Shown piece by piece: positions 1 to 12,194 of a DNA stretch of 64,000 nucleotides. The notes below the pieces were generated by a model, which made no database searches, was not told the origin of the DNA, and saw nothing but the letters and a program-made list of their open reading frames with translations. How positions within the stretch are numbered: position 1 is the stretch's first letter; each line of letters starts with the position of its first letter. Source of the DNA: Psococerastis gibbosa (Eukaryota > Arthropoda > Insecta > Psocodea > Psocidae); assembly GCA_963971405.1 (NCBI GenBank), contig OZ020486.1, forward strand, positions 1,054,001-1,118,000. The letters run 5' to 3'. Position numbers and translations under genes: made by a program.

Positions 1-144
1 GATCAGTCACTCATCTATTTGTATATTTTTATTTTTATTTCTTATTTTTTATTGTTGTTAGTTATTTAAGTTAAATGTTAGATTTCAAGTGTTTTTAGTT
101 TAGTTATAATTGTATTGTACTACGTTGTACTGTATGTTTCAATA

Positions 145-195
145 TAATTATTCATCCATTCATTCATTCATTCATTCATTCATTCCTTCATTCAT
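145..195 (+). repeat. (CATT)n microsatellite, probable LINE tail
   Basis: cattcattcatt repeated about nine times after a T-rich stretch (1-145) that looks like a LINE 3' UTR with ttgtattgtactacg; no coding part in the window. Confidence 0.85.
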
Positions 196-1124
196 ATACT
201 ATGTATCGTTCGTTTCATCAGCTTTTTCGGGGTTTTCAGGTATCTATATCTCAGCCCCCTGTAAACCTGGAACTTCAATTTATTAATATGTTATAGAGAA
301 GTATAGCATTAGGAAAAATTCATTGTCACTGGCGCAGCGGGGGTAAAACTACAGTGGCCCAAAAGTGCCAATTTTCACGTTTAAACTCTTTCGTGTATAA
401 CTAGTGGGTCGCGCAACAGTGGAACTTGGCTTGTGCGCTTTCGCGCACGTTAATATAGTGCATATAACCCATATCAACTAGGTTATTTAAACAAGTTTTA
501 TCAGACAATCAGTCAGTTTTCTGTAGGATATTGTACAGTATAGTATAGTCTGAACTTGACTACTGGTAATTGACTTTTTGATGAAATTGCGTTAATTAGC
601 GTATAAGTTTTGAGCAAATAATATATTATATTGGCACTAGGGCTGGACGCATCTACTGGAAGACGCCTTATTTACATGTTTTGCTTTGGTATTGAATTGT
701 ATTACAGTACGTTAAGAACCTACAGTATGTAGAAAGAGAGAGAGCGGTTGCAGTTAGGTACAAGATGAGGCTAAGTGATGTAATGTAAATAGAGTGCGAT
801 TGGCCATTACCCGTAATGTAAATAAGCGAGCCCTAATGCGTCTATTAGCGGAGGATGGAGATAACATCGCGCCCGCCCTCCGCTCCAACTGCTGTTGCTG
901 TTGGAGCACGCTGGCTGTTGCTGCCGCACTAATCCATTTATTTCAAAACTACACTTGTCAGTGACAGTGTCGTAATTATCGTAATCTAGGACTGACTTGT
1001 GGTTTAGCATCTCAATGACTCGGAATAAATAATAACAATAATTCGACTTAACCAACATCGGGTAACGGTAACGGTAACGTAATATTTTAATATGCCTGCG
1101 GACTTACTATGCCATTTAGTATTA
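196..1124. other. No gene seen
   Basis: AT-rich intergenic sequence; short GC-rich stretch 860-930 without a convincing ORF; small tandem ggtaac at 1057-1075. Confidence 0.5.
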
Positions 1125-2393
1125 TTGCTTTCCAATTTATACGTAGGCCTAGTATAAGGAAAGCTTTGTGATGGTCGAAATTTTCGATTCCGAGATTTCA
1201 ACGGATTTACACGTTTTGAGGTCCCAGGAACCAAAACAACTGGTTTTTACGAAATGTCTGTCTGTTCATTTCTGAAGGAAAATTATAGCACAATATTAAC
1301 AATAATAAAATCCTAATAATATACCTACCGTAAAACTTTCTTTTAAAGTTAAACATATTCCCTTAAATTCATAAAATACTTTCCTTAATTATTACATTGC
1401 CATCAATCATCGTTTATAATAAATTAGTTTAACAGAAGCATACTTAGTTAATTATATTTAATTTTACTATAAGGTCAGTTTAGTTTAGTTTAGTTAGAAG
1501 TAGTTAGTAGATCACGTAGTGTTAGTTTTTATTCTTAATTCAATAATTTCTATTTTAAATTTCAATAAATTAAGGGTTCAGCGCGGGTTTATCCCTTAGA
1601 GCCCTTACCATGAAAAAATGTAATAATTGTAAAAATGTATTGTATTGAAGGAATAAATAAATATTGTATTGTAAATTGTTATTGTATATCGATTTCTGGG
1701 CAAACTACTCTGTGGATTTGAATGAAATTTGGCAAGTAGCTTTATAAAAATCATACCTCGGGAAATGTTTTTTAATTTTGGGCTAACTCAATTTAGGGGG
1801 GTTTTATTCTCAAAAAACTCCAAAAAAACGTGTAAAAAAATTATTTCTCAAAAACGGCTCCTACGATTTCTTTTAAATGCACATATATTGTATTCATTAT
1901 TAATGTTGATAAAGTGCGGGGGTCCCTTGCCCCTTAATAGTTTCCTTCTGTGGGTAAAAAAAATAAAAATAACTAAATTTTAATGAAAAATTACTAAAAA
2001 ATAATTTTTCTGCGAAACCTTTCGATCGATGATTTCTACCTTCAGGCATGTTTTAGGTGTTACATTGAGCAACGAAAGCGGACAGTTTGTTTTTCCAAAA
2101 AAACTATTGGGTTTTGTGTAAAATTTTTTTTTTTTAAAAAATGAAAGCAAATTCACGCTCAAATGCATTGCGTTCCCTGCCATAATTGCTGTGTGGTAAT
2201 GACATTATTGTGTTAGTCTGACCTATCTAGAATTTATCTCACCTCCAGTGACGTCAGGTGGACACCCCCCCCCCCCCCCGAGATATCGGAAATTTAACCA
2301 TAGGAAAATTATTTACCATGAAACTACTAATTTTCTCTATCTACTAATTATGATAAATTGGAAAGCATGTTCCAGTAAACTCGGACCGGTTCT
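1125..2393 (+). mobile_element. HINE-like repeat with an internal insertion
   Basis: The 5' end tgctttccaatttat starts at 1126 and the 3' end is ggaccggttct at 2393. After tgtctgtctgttca (1271) about 410 bp of unrelated sequence is inserted, and the repeat resumes at atcgatttctgggcaaac (1687). Confidence 0.85.
1273..1686 (+). mobile_element. Retroelement 3' end inserted in the HINE-like repeat
   Basis: AT-rich, ends with gggtttatcccttagagccc, a pair of tgtattgtattgaag-like repeats and ataaataaatattgtattg. This resembles the 3' UTR and tail of a LINE such as those at 48.8 and 54.8 kb. No coding sequence is left. Confidence 0.45.
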
Positions 2394-5300
2394 CTTATTT
2401 TTGGGGTTAAAAATGTAAGCAAAACCATTTTGAATCGCACTTTCTATTCTTAAATTAGCTTGAATCCATTTTAATAAAATTATAAACACACAGCCATTGA
2501 ATTCTTACTCAACCTTATTAGCGGTTGTGATGGATGGACCTGCGCTGTAAGGCTTAGGCTAGTAAAAATATTATGATTCCAAATTGCTGGTTAGAGTAAA
2601 TATTATGATCCGACTTGAGTCAACTTAAACCATATAATACTATAATAATAATTTGACATGTTCTAAGTGAGCCAATATTTAAGTTTTACATGCATTTTAA
2701 TTTGTGGAATTACAAGTGGTTCACATGGCTGGGGATGGGCTGTGCTGATTGAAGCTGTTCAAACCATTTTTCTCAAGAAATAATTAACTTGTTCCGCATT
2801 CCTACGAAAATGGACCCGACAACATGAAACAACTATTTACTACCTACTGTGTCCAATTAACACAGAATTTTTATTTCCATCAGTCTCAGCCTTAAGCCGC
2901 AGGTACACTCCTAACACATATAAATTAAATATATATATATGCATATAAAAACAAACCATATCCGAAATAAGATATATCCACAAGGTTTTTTTAATTTGTC
3001 CGTCGGATGATTGCGCCAGTAATAAGAACGACCAAATACGATGGTAACCAATGCAATTGGACTTATTGCTGCATGATGCCCTTAACAAGTTGTGTCAGGG
3101 GATGCTGCAAATTAATTGAATCGATGGACATGGACACCAATTACGGCGAATGTGAGAATGCGCTGCGGGCACAATTACAGCCGTAGTGCAGAGTACTGGG
3201 TATTAGCTTACCTGGGCAGGGCACCCTCTTCAGCAGCGCGCCATGTGGTCCACAGCTGCCCCGATATTAAACTCTACACTAAATTACGCATTCATCTCCA
3301 GCAGAAGTATTCTGTAATCCTATAATTGTATAGGCTACGTTCAATGCCTGTATTGTGTGTCGGAGTTATTTCAAAACTTAAATGAAATACTCAAGCACTG
3401 TATTCGAAATACAATTGCCATGTCTAAAGAGCCTATATAAGGATACTCGTATCTAATAAGCAATAAATTAGTGTTAAAGGTTGCAATTTAAATATAGTCT
3501 ATAAACAAAGGCCGGCCGACTCATTCTGATGAAATTTATTGGCTCCCCAAACCACACAAGCAAAGTACTGCTGGATGGGTCTACTTACGGCTTTTAAATT
3601 TTCTCACCAAATATTTTATTTCACTAAAACACCCGATATACAACATTAATACATCAGTCTATACAGTGTTGAAGTTGAACCATCCAGGCATTGAAACAAA
3701 GTCCAATATTCCCATAAGCATACATTATTAAAACAAATTCGGTGTTTCATTCGTTCATGGTCCAACAGTACGAAAACTGAATTTAAGGAATGGGTTCTAA
3801 AATAAGATGACCTGTGTTCCAGTAACGCAACAACGGCTCTTATAAATTGGCTAGTGTAGGCTAGTTAATTTAATTTTTATTTAAAAATTTAGTTCTTAGA
3901 TTAAAGTAATTTTAAAGTAAGTTTACTTAATGGAATATGCAAAATTGACTCGTACCCATTGTTGGCCAAGTGACGCTGAGGCATTGTGTCAATGGTGAGC
4001 CGGTGACGAAGCAATACATTCCGGCATGATAGGCCGTGGTCCTTCTCTAAACGTATACTATAGCAAACGTTTCGTCAACATCTGCGCTCGACATCTTATT
4101 TATTATATTGTGTAATGTCTACTGTGTTCAGTGGAACTGCGTAGGCTTCTAAGATTGTAACTCGGAGGCTCAGCTACTCTGTTGTAAGTTGTACTTGTCT
4201 CGAACGCATTGACTGCGTCTACTACCTAAGGGAGGTAAATAATTTCAATAATTAAAAATTACGGTTATTACCGGGTATTAACTTCCAAAATAGGTAGCCT
4301 TGCATGGACTTTCTTAACCTAACCCCTAATTATGTTGAGCTAACGTTTGTTGTTACATGGGCTAATGTTGAGTGGAGATGTGAGGGCGATACCACCCCGG
4401 ACCACCCCACGTCCAAATTAATTAAGTAAACAAGTGCAGTTGTAATGAGGTACAAAACGGGCGATAGCATCGCGCGCTCGCGTGCCCAGCTGACTGCATT
4501 ACAAACCTCATTTATTATTTCCTTTGTCATATTCTTTCCGTTTTCACTTACATTTAATCATCTTAAATGGGAAATGTTGCAATAAACACAGCATATGGTA
4601 CACTTATTCCAATATTATTTGACCAGCAATTAAAGGAAATTAAATGCTGTCACACATATTGTATATATATAGCAATGGTGGTAAGCTCATATTATTAGAC
4701 CCTAGGACTGCGGCGTGCCAGTGAGCTAGGTTGGTAAAATTCGATGATTTTTATGTGGTGTATTGCACTACCAGCAATCTGAATTACAATGCAGTTTCAG
4801 TATTTTATTGCTTGAATAGAGAAGAAGGACATCTCGTCGACTGTGATAGGACCGCATGGCAAACTGATTCAATATAAACTGCCTACAAATTCCATACACG
4901 CAAATAATCCGATTGTACAATAATACTAGATGCCGTTGTGTCTGCTGGGTACTTATAATGGACTATTGCCATGCATATCTTCAATGTATATTATGGAGGT
5001 AAGGTGCTGCAGTCAAACTCAAGGCCTATTTAAATTATTCAGATTTAATTACTTTGATTAAATCGTTCATAAAATGTCAATATTTGCGCGGGCCCACTGA
5101 CATCTACCAGTCAACAAATATAGTAAATAATTGATAAACCTTGTGAGGTCTTCACCTAAAACAATTAATATCGTAACACAATACAATCTGAAAATAGCGA
5201 GTTACCATTGGCTACTGAATTTAGTAATTAGTGTCGACAATGAAAGCTTGCTATTTTGCTACGGCTTCGCCAAAGATCAATTTGAACTTGATCGAAAAAT

Positions 5301-5974
5301 GAAAGCCGCTTAGCTCGACAGAAGGCAGCCCAGTCCCCGAGGACGGCAGCGGCGGGCCAACCGACTCGTGAAATACAAGTCCATCAAATCATTACTCCCT
5401 ATTCCCAAAACAGCGCTAATCTCACTTTTATACGTCTGTGCTCTCTCCACAGCCAAACGCAGTAAATGCACTTTTATGCTGGTTTCCCCTAGTCCTGCCT
5501 CCCTAAACCGCCTATGTAAACCCTAATGTAGTCAGTAGAGTACATTAAGTTTCAAAATAATCTCGACTTCGGTATTGTACCTATAGTACATACCAAGGCC
5601 TTTCCCAGGCAGGGACGGATCCAGCCTATTTTGGGGGCAGAAAACCAAGCACAATAGAATACTCGTTTGAAATGTAGTAAAGTAGCCTCTGTTTTACGTT
5701 ACTTGTACCCTGAAAATAGCGCAAATTATAAAATAAACTATAATAAAATAGGGTTAAAATAGGAGTGAAATGGTGCTGCGTTGAGTATTTTATTGGCAGC
5801 ATTAAGGTTTAAGTTTTACTGACGAAGAATGACATAAATGCAAACAGAGGGGTTTCCCACATTTTTACACTCCACGACCCATTGAAATGACTCCACATAT
5901 GGGGAGCGCGGGTACCATCGGAAGAAACATTTTAAAATGTAGATGCAAATAAATAAATAAATAAAATAAATAAT
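2394..5974. other. No gene seen
   Basis: Unique-looking AT-rich DNA. At 5614 cagggacggatccagcc looks like an hAT terminus, but the other end was not found. The short ORFs (3116-3325, 5131-5313) have no recognisable content. Confidence 0.5.
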
Positions 5975-6162
5975 GACTTTTTGTTCTGTTACTAAGACAA
6001 ACCTAGTGGAGTTATGGCTATAAAGCCCTCACTTACACAGGAATGCCCACCGCCTGCTTTACATGGCCTCCGAAGCATGGCCAGAAAATGTAGCAAATGT
6101 ATTGGACTCGAACCAACAACCTTTCGGGGGAAAGTCAGAGTCCGTGCCACTATTCTACATGT
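5975..6162 (-). mobile_element. tRNA-derived SINE copy
   Basis: On the - strand: tRNA-like head with tagtggcacggactctgac and B box ggttcgagtcc near 6105-6120, then the shared body ctggccatgcttcggagg...gtaaagcagg and the end ctaggtttgtcttagtaacag. Same family as 43399 and 48575. Confidence 0.85.
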
Positions 6163-6164
6163 CC

Positions 6165-7060
6165 AATCGCTGGGTTTTATGCATTTTGTCAGAAACATAT
6201 TGAGTGACCCCCCTGAATTTTGTAAAATTAAAAGTTGTCCCATATTATACCTGTATATTTGAAATCAAAGGTATTTAGAACAGTGGCTAGCGGCTAGCGC
6301 TACATATTATTATGCTGTCCTTCCTGGTCAATACAAATTGTTGTATCGAAAAATCATAAGTTAAGGTTAAGGCGCTTGAGGTAATGTAAGTCGTGGCAGC
6401 TGAAAATAAATTTAGATGATGGACGAGATATATTACAAGTAAGAGAGCAACTGTATGCAGCTTAAGTTAACTTTGTACCGCAGTTCCATCATACCAGGCT
6501 TCCCTCTCATTTTGACAAGCCATTTCATCGTAATAAAGCTATAATAGCATGTGATGCAAGCAGGCAGCCCTCAGTGAATTGGGGCAGAGCGAACGTCTAA
6601 ATGCGAACGGGTGCGCGGTAAAGCACCCCCGCGGCGCCAAGTCACATGTGCTGCATTATCAAAACACAAAAGAGCAAACCAATACATTTTTTCAGCTGGA
6701 GATTAGTGAAGGGGATTTTCTCCCCGCCCGCATTGTGCTGCAAGTGAACATGGTATGACAGGACATTCAGCCTAATAAAAAACACACGGATGATGTATCG
6801 GAACTTGAAGTAGAAAACTGTGTTTCCCCGGCCCCGCGCCCTAAGATGACTGCCAAGCCCCACCGCTCACTCTACACCCCATATTTCAAAATACAATTTT
6901 CCGTGTTTAACCAATCTATCAGAAAGCCAAAATAGCGGCATCAGGATGCTTGCCCTAATAAACGTGCAAATCCCGTTTTCCAATTTCGCAGGGGAAGACT
7001 TGGTCTCGGTTCATTGCAATGAAGTCTACCTCTGGGCGAAACCTACGAACTCATTGTTAA
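6165..7060. other. No gene seen
   Basis: Mixed composition; GC-rich patch 6590-6650 and 6820-6870 without motif. Confidence 0.45.
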
Positions 7061-7205
7061 AATTTACTTCGTATAGTCTTACAATAAAATTAAATTAAAA
7101 ACACAACCGGTTTCGGCTCACGCCATCGTCAAGTGCGATTGAAAAAAGGTAAACAAAAGGTATGCAAGCTAAAACAAAATAAAATAAAACTCATTGTCAG
7201 GATAA

Positions 7206-7456
7206 AAAAAGTAAATTCGTGTCGGGGTGGTACTACCCGTGGTACAGGAGTTTTCAGGTTGCATCAACAGCCTCCTGTTTAACCTATCGACAGTCAGGGA
7301 AGACTGCCGGGACCGCCGGCTTTACATGCCCTCCGAAGCATGGTAGTCAGAAGATAAATAATTGTACCACTAGAAAATTTTGGCATTCGGGTGGGACTCG
7401 AACCAGTCACCTTCTGGATGATAGTCCGAGTCGTTACCTCTACGCCATTCTGACTA
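7206..7456 (-). mobile_element. tRNA-derived SINE inserted in the Penelope arm
   Basis: Exact 14-bp repeats (cattgtcaggataa, 7192-7205 and 7457-7470) flank a 251-bp insertion. On the - strand it starts with a tRNA-like head: an A-box-like tggcgtagaggtaacgact and a perfect B box ggttcgagtcc (about 7385-7400). The body shares catgcttcggagggcatgtaaagc and ggtcccgg with the other SINE copies here, and the 3' end is a T run. Confidence 0.88.
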
Positions 7457-7544
7457 CATTGTCAGGATAATACACAGCATCGCATAAAGTAAATAATTTA
7501 AATTGAACAATTAAACATTAACCAATGGAAGCGCCAACAAGGAA

Positions 7545-7891
7545 TTGGAGAAATGGAGGAAGTCAGGGGTTTATCAACTAGACTGTAATGTTTGTGGTAG
7601 TTTATATATTGGACAAATTGGGAGAGGGTTTAAAGAAAGAATAGCGGAGCATAGACGGGGGGTAGGAAACCCGACACTCAGTCCGCCTTAGCCCAACATA
7701 TAAACACCCACAACCATGCCTGTGATTTTGATAATTTTAAGATCTTACATGTAGCCAACAAGGGGAAACTTCTTGATAATTTAGAAACCATTGAGATTAG
7801 GGAAGCTATGGTTAAAAACAAAACGTTACTTAATGACATAACCTTTTTAAGTAGTTCCCCCTTGTTGGCGCTTCCATTGGTTGATGTTTAA
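7545..7891 (+). pseudogene. GIY-YIG endonuclease fragment of Penelope-like element
   Basis: Translation from 7566 gives GVYQLDCNVCGSLYIGQIGR then GFKERIAEHRRG, with the GVY...YIG core and the conserved Arg of GIY-YIG nucleases. The frame hits a stop after LSPP near 7690. A shifted frame continues ALAQHINTHNHACDFDNF, ILHVANKGKLLDNLETIEIREAM and KNKTLLND to a stop at 7891. One frameshift therefore separates the two halves. The reverse transcriptase part is missing. Confidence 0.85.
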
Positions 7892-8385
7892 TTGTTCAAT
7901 TTAAATTATTTACTTTATGCGATGCTGTGTATTATCCTGACAATGAGTTTTATTTTATTTTGTTTTAGCTTGCATACCTTTTGTTTACCTTTTTTCAATC
8001 GCACTTGACGATGGCGTGAGCCGAAACCGGTTGTGTTTTTAATTTAATTTTATTGTAAGACTATGCGAAGTAAATTTTAACAATGAGTGACAGCAAGTTT
8101 TACAAAGTTACTAAGGAGACTATTATGTTCAAGCCTACGAAAATTAAAGCAGAAATGACAGACTTTGGCCTGTTTCATTGCCAAACGCTTTGCAACAGCA
8201 AGTGAAAGCTCTTTAGAAACATAAACACCTACAAATCATACTATAATTTGGCTGCGACGTATATTCGTATTTGGCGCCATTTTCGTGTCAATAATCTATT
8301 TAACTATTTTATTATTTGTCCCCTACGAGCTACCGTACTAATGGATTATAATATTATTTTACACATTATATTGCAGTATATTAGT

Positions 8386-8652
8386 ATATGGTATATATAA
8401 CACTGACATTAAATTAACTTTGGTTGAAGAGGTTACCTCCTCGTTATAACCGAAATTTGAAGATATAGAAAAACTGGGCTTGGCGGGATTTGAACACACG
8501 ATCTACGCCTAACCGTGATGGTGTCGTCTTAACGCAAGCCTAGAAAAGTTCAGTTCCCTCTTAATCCTCTATCCTGATTGACAAGACTTGCTCTAATTTC
8601 GGTTGTAACGAGGAGATTACCAAAGTTAGTTAAAATGTCAGTAATAACACTG
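8386..8652. mobile_element. Fold-back tRNA-headed element, both outer arms present
   Basis: The left arm aacactgacattaaattaac...ggaggtaacctcctcg-like...ataaccgaaat (8399-8457) is mirrored by the right arm ctaatttcggttgtaacgag...ttaaaatgtcagtaataaca (8592-8652). Inside the left arm a tRNA-like segment faces outward (gggatttgaacacacgatct, a decayed B box on the - strand). This is the most complete copy of the family. The matching + strand tRNA half has been replaced or lost. Confidence 0.8.
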
Positions 8653-8745
8653 CAAAATGTACAATGTATCAAACTCATGTCCTATTTACTGTAAATGCAC
8701 GAAAGACATGTAGATATCCTTATTTTGCGTACAGGCGCTTTTTCT

Positions 8746-9500
8746 CATGGCAATTTGTAAAAACGCTTAAGGCCAAACCGGAGGGGGTCAAGTGACTGGC
8801 CTGGAAATGTCTTTGCAGAGGGTCGTAATATATGTTTTAATCCGCAGTGGTATAGTAAAAATCAATAGAAGGGTATAGTATACGCGTAGACATGCTTACA
8901 CTATTGACTAAACCAAAAATTACAATTACATTAGGTCTAAAATTTGTGCATGAAGCAATTAAAAACATACCTTTTAGAACATTTTTACGTGCCCCACAGG
9001 GAAGAAAAACCTCCAACTTTTGTAATGAAATGCACTTTAGTCAGAAGCTCAACACTTAATTTGACAGTAAAGCGCCAGAAATAGGTAAAACTGCAAATAT
9101 TTGAAATAATACAAGTCAAATACGGAACAGGTACGAGACGCGGGGCTTTGTTTATAAAATGGATATTCAACGATCCCGTGGCTGGAGACCATTATCAATA
9201 TGGCTGCTAGTGTAGCCTGCACAAGGTAAGTACGCAATTCGGCGGGGAAATAGCCTGCACAAGCTAACTACTAAACTACAGAGTTTTTGACCGGGTCCAG
9301 GTATCCGCTTTGGTATGCTGCAATGTGTAAGAGTTTGATATTTGTTGCGTTGGTACTTATCTCTGATAGTTGGCTTATGATTAACGGGTGCCTCGTAAGG
9401 CATATTATGACTCCCGCCGCTCCAGTTATATTATATTTCTATGTATTCAACGGTCAAGGCCACAACCCTCCGGTTTGGCCTTAACGCTTTGTTGTCATGG
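8746..9500. mobile_element. MITE-like element with 45-bp inverted ends
   Basis: Left end catggcaatttgtaaaaacg-cttaaggccaaaccggaggg; right end ccctccggtttggccttaac-gctttgttgtcatgg. The interior has a direct repeat (tagcctgcacaag at 9213 and 9251) and no transposase. It lies right behind the 8.4-kb fold-back element. Confidence 0.8.
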
Positions 9501-12190
9501 TATTTTATTTTGTTGGGTAATAAAATGCATAGAAATTAATTAAACATAGAAAGTATACATGCTGGATGTGAAGTATTCCTTGAAGTCAATTGTTATTTAG
9601 CTGTGACTGCGCGGGAAAATAAAATTGCGAACTTGCTTGCAAATGCTGCTATGTATTAATAAATTTTTATAAGCAAATTTGCCTTGATCATTTGTTGAAA
9701 TGTTGAGGGCAAAAAGTATATGTTGTTTTTCACGCAATTACCTCACATCGTTATATTGTAGATTGAGTTTTTGTCATGGCAGTGCACTGGTTTCCTATAT
9801 TGCTTTGGTATTACCGTAGATAGTTTAATTACTTTAATTTGATACTGTTTGTGATGTGATGTTTAAATACCGTTATAAATTTAGAATGGATTAACAAGCT
9901 AATATTGTCAGTAAGTCAATTTTAATTTCAAAATACAAGGAATTTAACTGTTGATGTTCTCAAATGTCCGCAAAAAAGAAGTTGTTGTTTTTCAGTTGTA
10001 ATGGATTAAGTAGCCTACTCGGCCTGATTAAGCCATCTACAGTATGTAATTCATTTGTATGCAGAATGCTGTCAAATTCTGCGAATATTCAATCGGGGCC
10101 TCTAGTTTTTGTAAAGTAGCATGAGAGCTTTTTGTTTGCCACTATTGTTGATGTAAAACCGTTGGAAATGGATAAAACGTTGCAGGATCAGAGAGATGAT
10201 GTGCAGATATGGTGGCAGAGTGCCGTGCGGGGAAAAAATTGTCGGAAGAAATGCTGCCTTACGATACACTGGGTACTCCTCAGCCTGCTCTGACTCGAGT
10301 AATTGAAAAAACATAATCGCGCGCCACAAGAAGACCGGGATATGAGATGGAAACACGGCGCAGCGCTCGTCTTGTAAGCATGGCCGTGCCGAGCCTTTAT
10401 GAAGCGTGTCAACTCATCCGTAAAAAAGCAGTCGTATTGAGAAAGGTTTCTTTGGAGAGAGGTCGATTTGGAAGATGAGGCGGCTGCATTGTGCCGCCCT
10501 AATTGCAAGTCCCCATTCACACTACCACCGTACAACTGTTGTGTGCGATATTCAAAATGTATTTCTACGCTTGCTCAGTTTGTAAACATGACATTCATAT
10601 AGTGTAACTTACAAAGGACACAGAGAGTTAGCTTTCATTGCTGGCAATGGATTTCCAAGGGATTTATATTCTTGCCATTTTTATTGTGTCCAATATAGTT
10701 GATGAATATGTACTACTTAACAATTTATCTACACTATATAATTATACCGATGCATACTTATTATGGTGCCAATAACATGCGGAGTAAAGTAAATCATAAT
10801 GTTAAAATTTTGAAAGTTTAGACTTTAGATTGTACAAAAGACACCGGCATATGCGCTAACTTCTGTAGCTGTTGCGTTACATTTCATATTATTGCTATTC
10901 TATATTTTATGCGTAAGTAAGTACAATATAAGGAAAGCTTTGTGATGGTCAAAATTGTTGAATTTGGAACGTGGACGATTTGAGGTCCCAGGAACCCAAT
11001 ATGGTGGTTTTTACGAAATCCTTGTCTGTTTGTCTATTAGTTAGTCGACGACTACTCAGTAAAGTTTGATGAAATTTGGTGTGCAGGTTCACAGAAATCA
11101 TATTTCGGGACGGTTTTAAGTTTTATTTTGGGCTAACTCAATTTTGGTGGATTTAACCCCCAAAAATTCCAAAAAACAGCTAATTTCCTTCGTTAAGGCT
11201 ATGTATCGATTTTCTTTAAATTCCCAAATATTCTGGTTTTTATTATGTAAACATCAAAAGCCATAGGTTCCATGTTCCTTGATAGTTGGGTTCCGGGGAT
11301 ACAAAAATTAAAATGACTCAATTTTCATGAAAACTTAGGCATACTAAATAATAATTATTTGTGTGGAACCTTTCTATCGATTCATTCTAACTTCAGATAT
11401 GTTTTCGGTGTTAACATTTTTAAAACATTTAACTGTACGACAGTTATTTACCATGGAACCGTTACAGTACCTAATTGGTAAATGGGAAACCATGTACGAG
11501 TTCACTAGTACCGGTTTTTTGTGTTAAAATTTAAGTTTACATTATATTTGCTGTATACGTAATTTAATTTTAAAAAATGCGTTTGGACATGAGGTGTAGG
11601 GAGATTTTATAAAAGCACCGACCCCGCTTCGCTTCCTCCTTCTCTTATCAATTGAAGCGACATATTACTCTATTAAAGTTGACTAGAACAGATTTGGCTC
11701 AAGCGCTTACCCCTGTTTCCCCCTTTTAAGTGCCGGCCGCAGTGTCCAATGGACTGTTCTTTGATTTTCAAAAAACTCTGTTACATGAGCTACCATTCAC
11801 TTATCGGTTTGACTTTTCATCACTTTTCCTAACTATATAACCCATGAAAAAAAGTTTTGCATTTAGTCAGCAGTTTCTCTGGAAGCCGTATTGGAATACG
11901 TTGCCGGCCGCAGTGTCCATTGGGCACTCTTATGGGAGAATGTATTGCGTCATTGCTATATCAGTCAGTTCGGGGGGATTGTTTAGTTTCAAGTAGTATA
12001 TCACTGTATACAATATGTAAAGAATGGCATTTTTTACTTCCTTATTGTCATAGACCTCAACATAGCTTGCGGATCCAATTTTTTTTTGTCAAATCAGCAC
12101 ACGTCACTTACTTCATTACATGCCTGTTGTCCTCTTACCAAAGTCAAACTTCAGTGTAATATTCGATATTCGCAGAAAATAGGAGAAAAC
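9501..12190. other. No host gene seen
   Basis: Apart from the HINE-like copy at 10893, unique sequence. 10188-10535 is less AT-rich and open on the - strand, but the protein is low-complexity and unrecognised. gccggccgcagtgtcca occurs twice (11732 and 11903), perhaps the ends of a small element. Confidence 0.45.
10893..11514 (+). mobile_element. HINE-like repeat, diverged, no tetranucleotide expansion
   Basis: 5' ataaggaaagctttgtgatg at 10928, core caaactactc-type block, 3' aatgggaaaccatgtacgag and stem-loop variant ending accggttt at 11514. The tract is reduced to cttgtctgtttgtc. Confidence 0.8.
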
Positions 12191-12194
12191 GTCG

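Larger units (their letters stand above)
7063..8090 (+). mobile_element. Penelope-like element remnant with inverted terminal arms
   Basis: The right arm (about 7857-8088) is the reverse complement of the left arm, which is split by a SINE (7063-7205 and 7457-7539). Between the arms lies only the end of the coding region, a GIY-YIG endonuclease fragment. Penelope-like elements are known for a GIY-YIG domain and for odd terminal repeats, including inverted ones. The arm contains gatggcgtgagccgaaaccgg (8009-8029), resembling part of the hammerhead-type sequences known from Penelope termini. Confidence 0.82.

Noticed and set aside
3116-3325. Small gene at 3.1 kb
   Set aside because: Short open frame without motif or conserved context.
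10188-10535. A 115-codon - strand gene
   Set aside because: Low-complexity Ser/Cys/His/Arg-rich translation, no domain, no splice context.
11732-11919. piggyBac terminal repeats
   Set aside because: gccggccgcagtgtcca occurs twice but in direct orientation and without TTAA at the expected edge.
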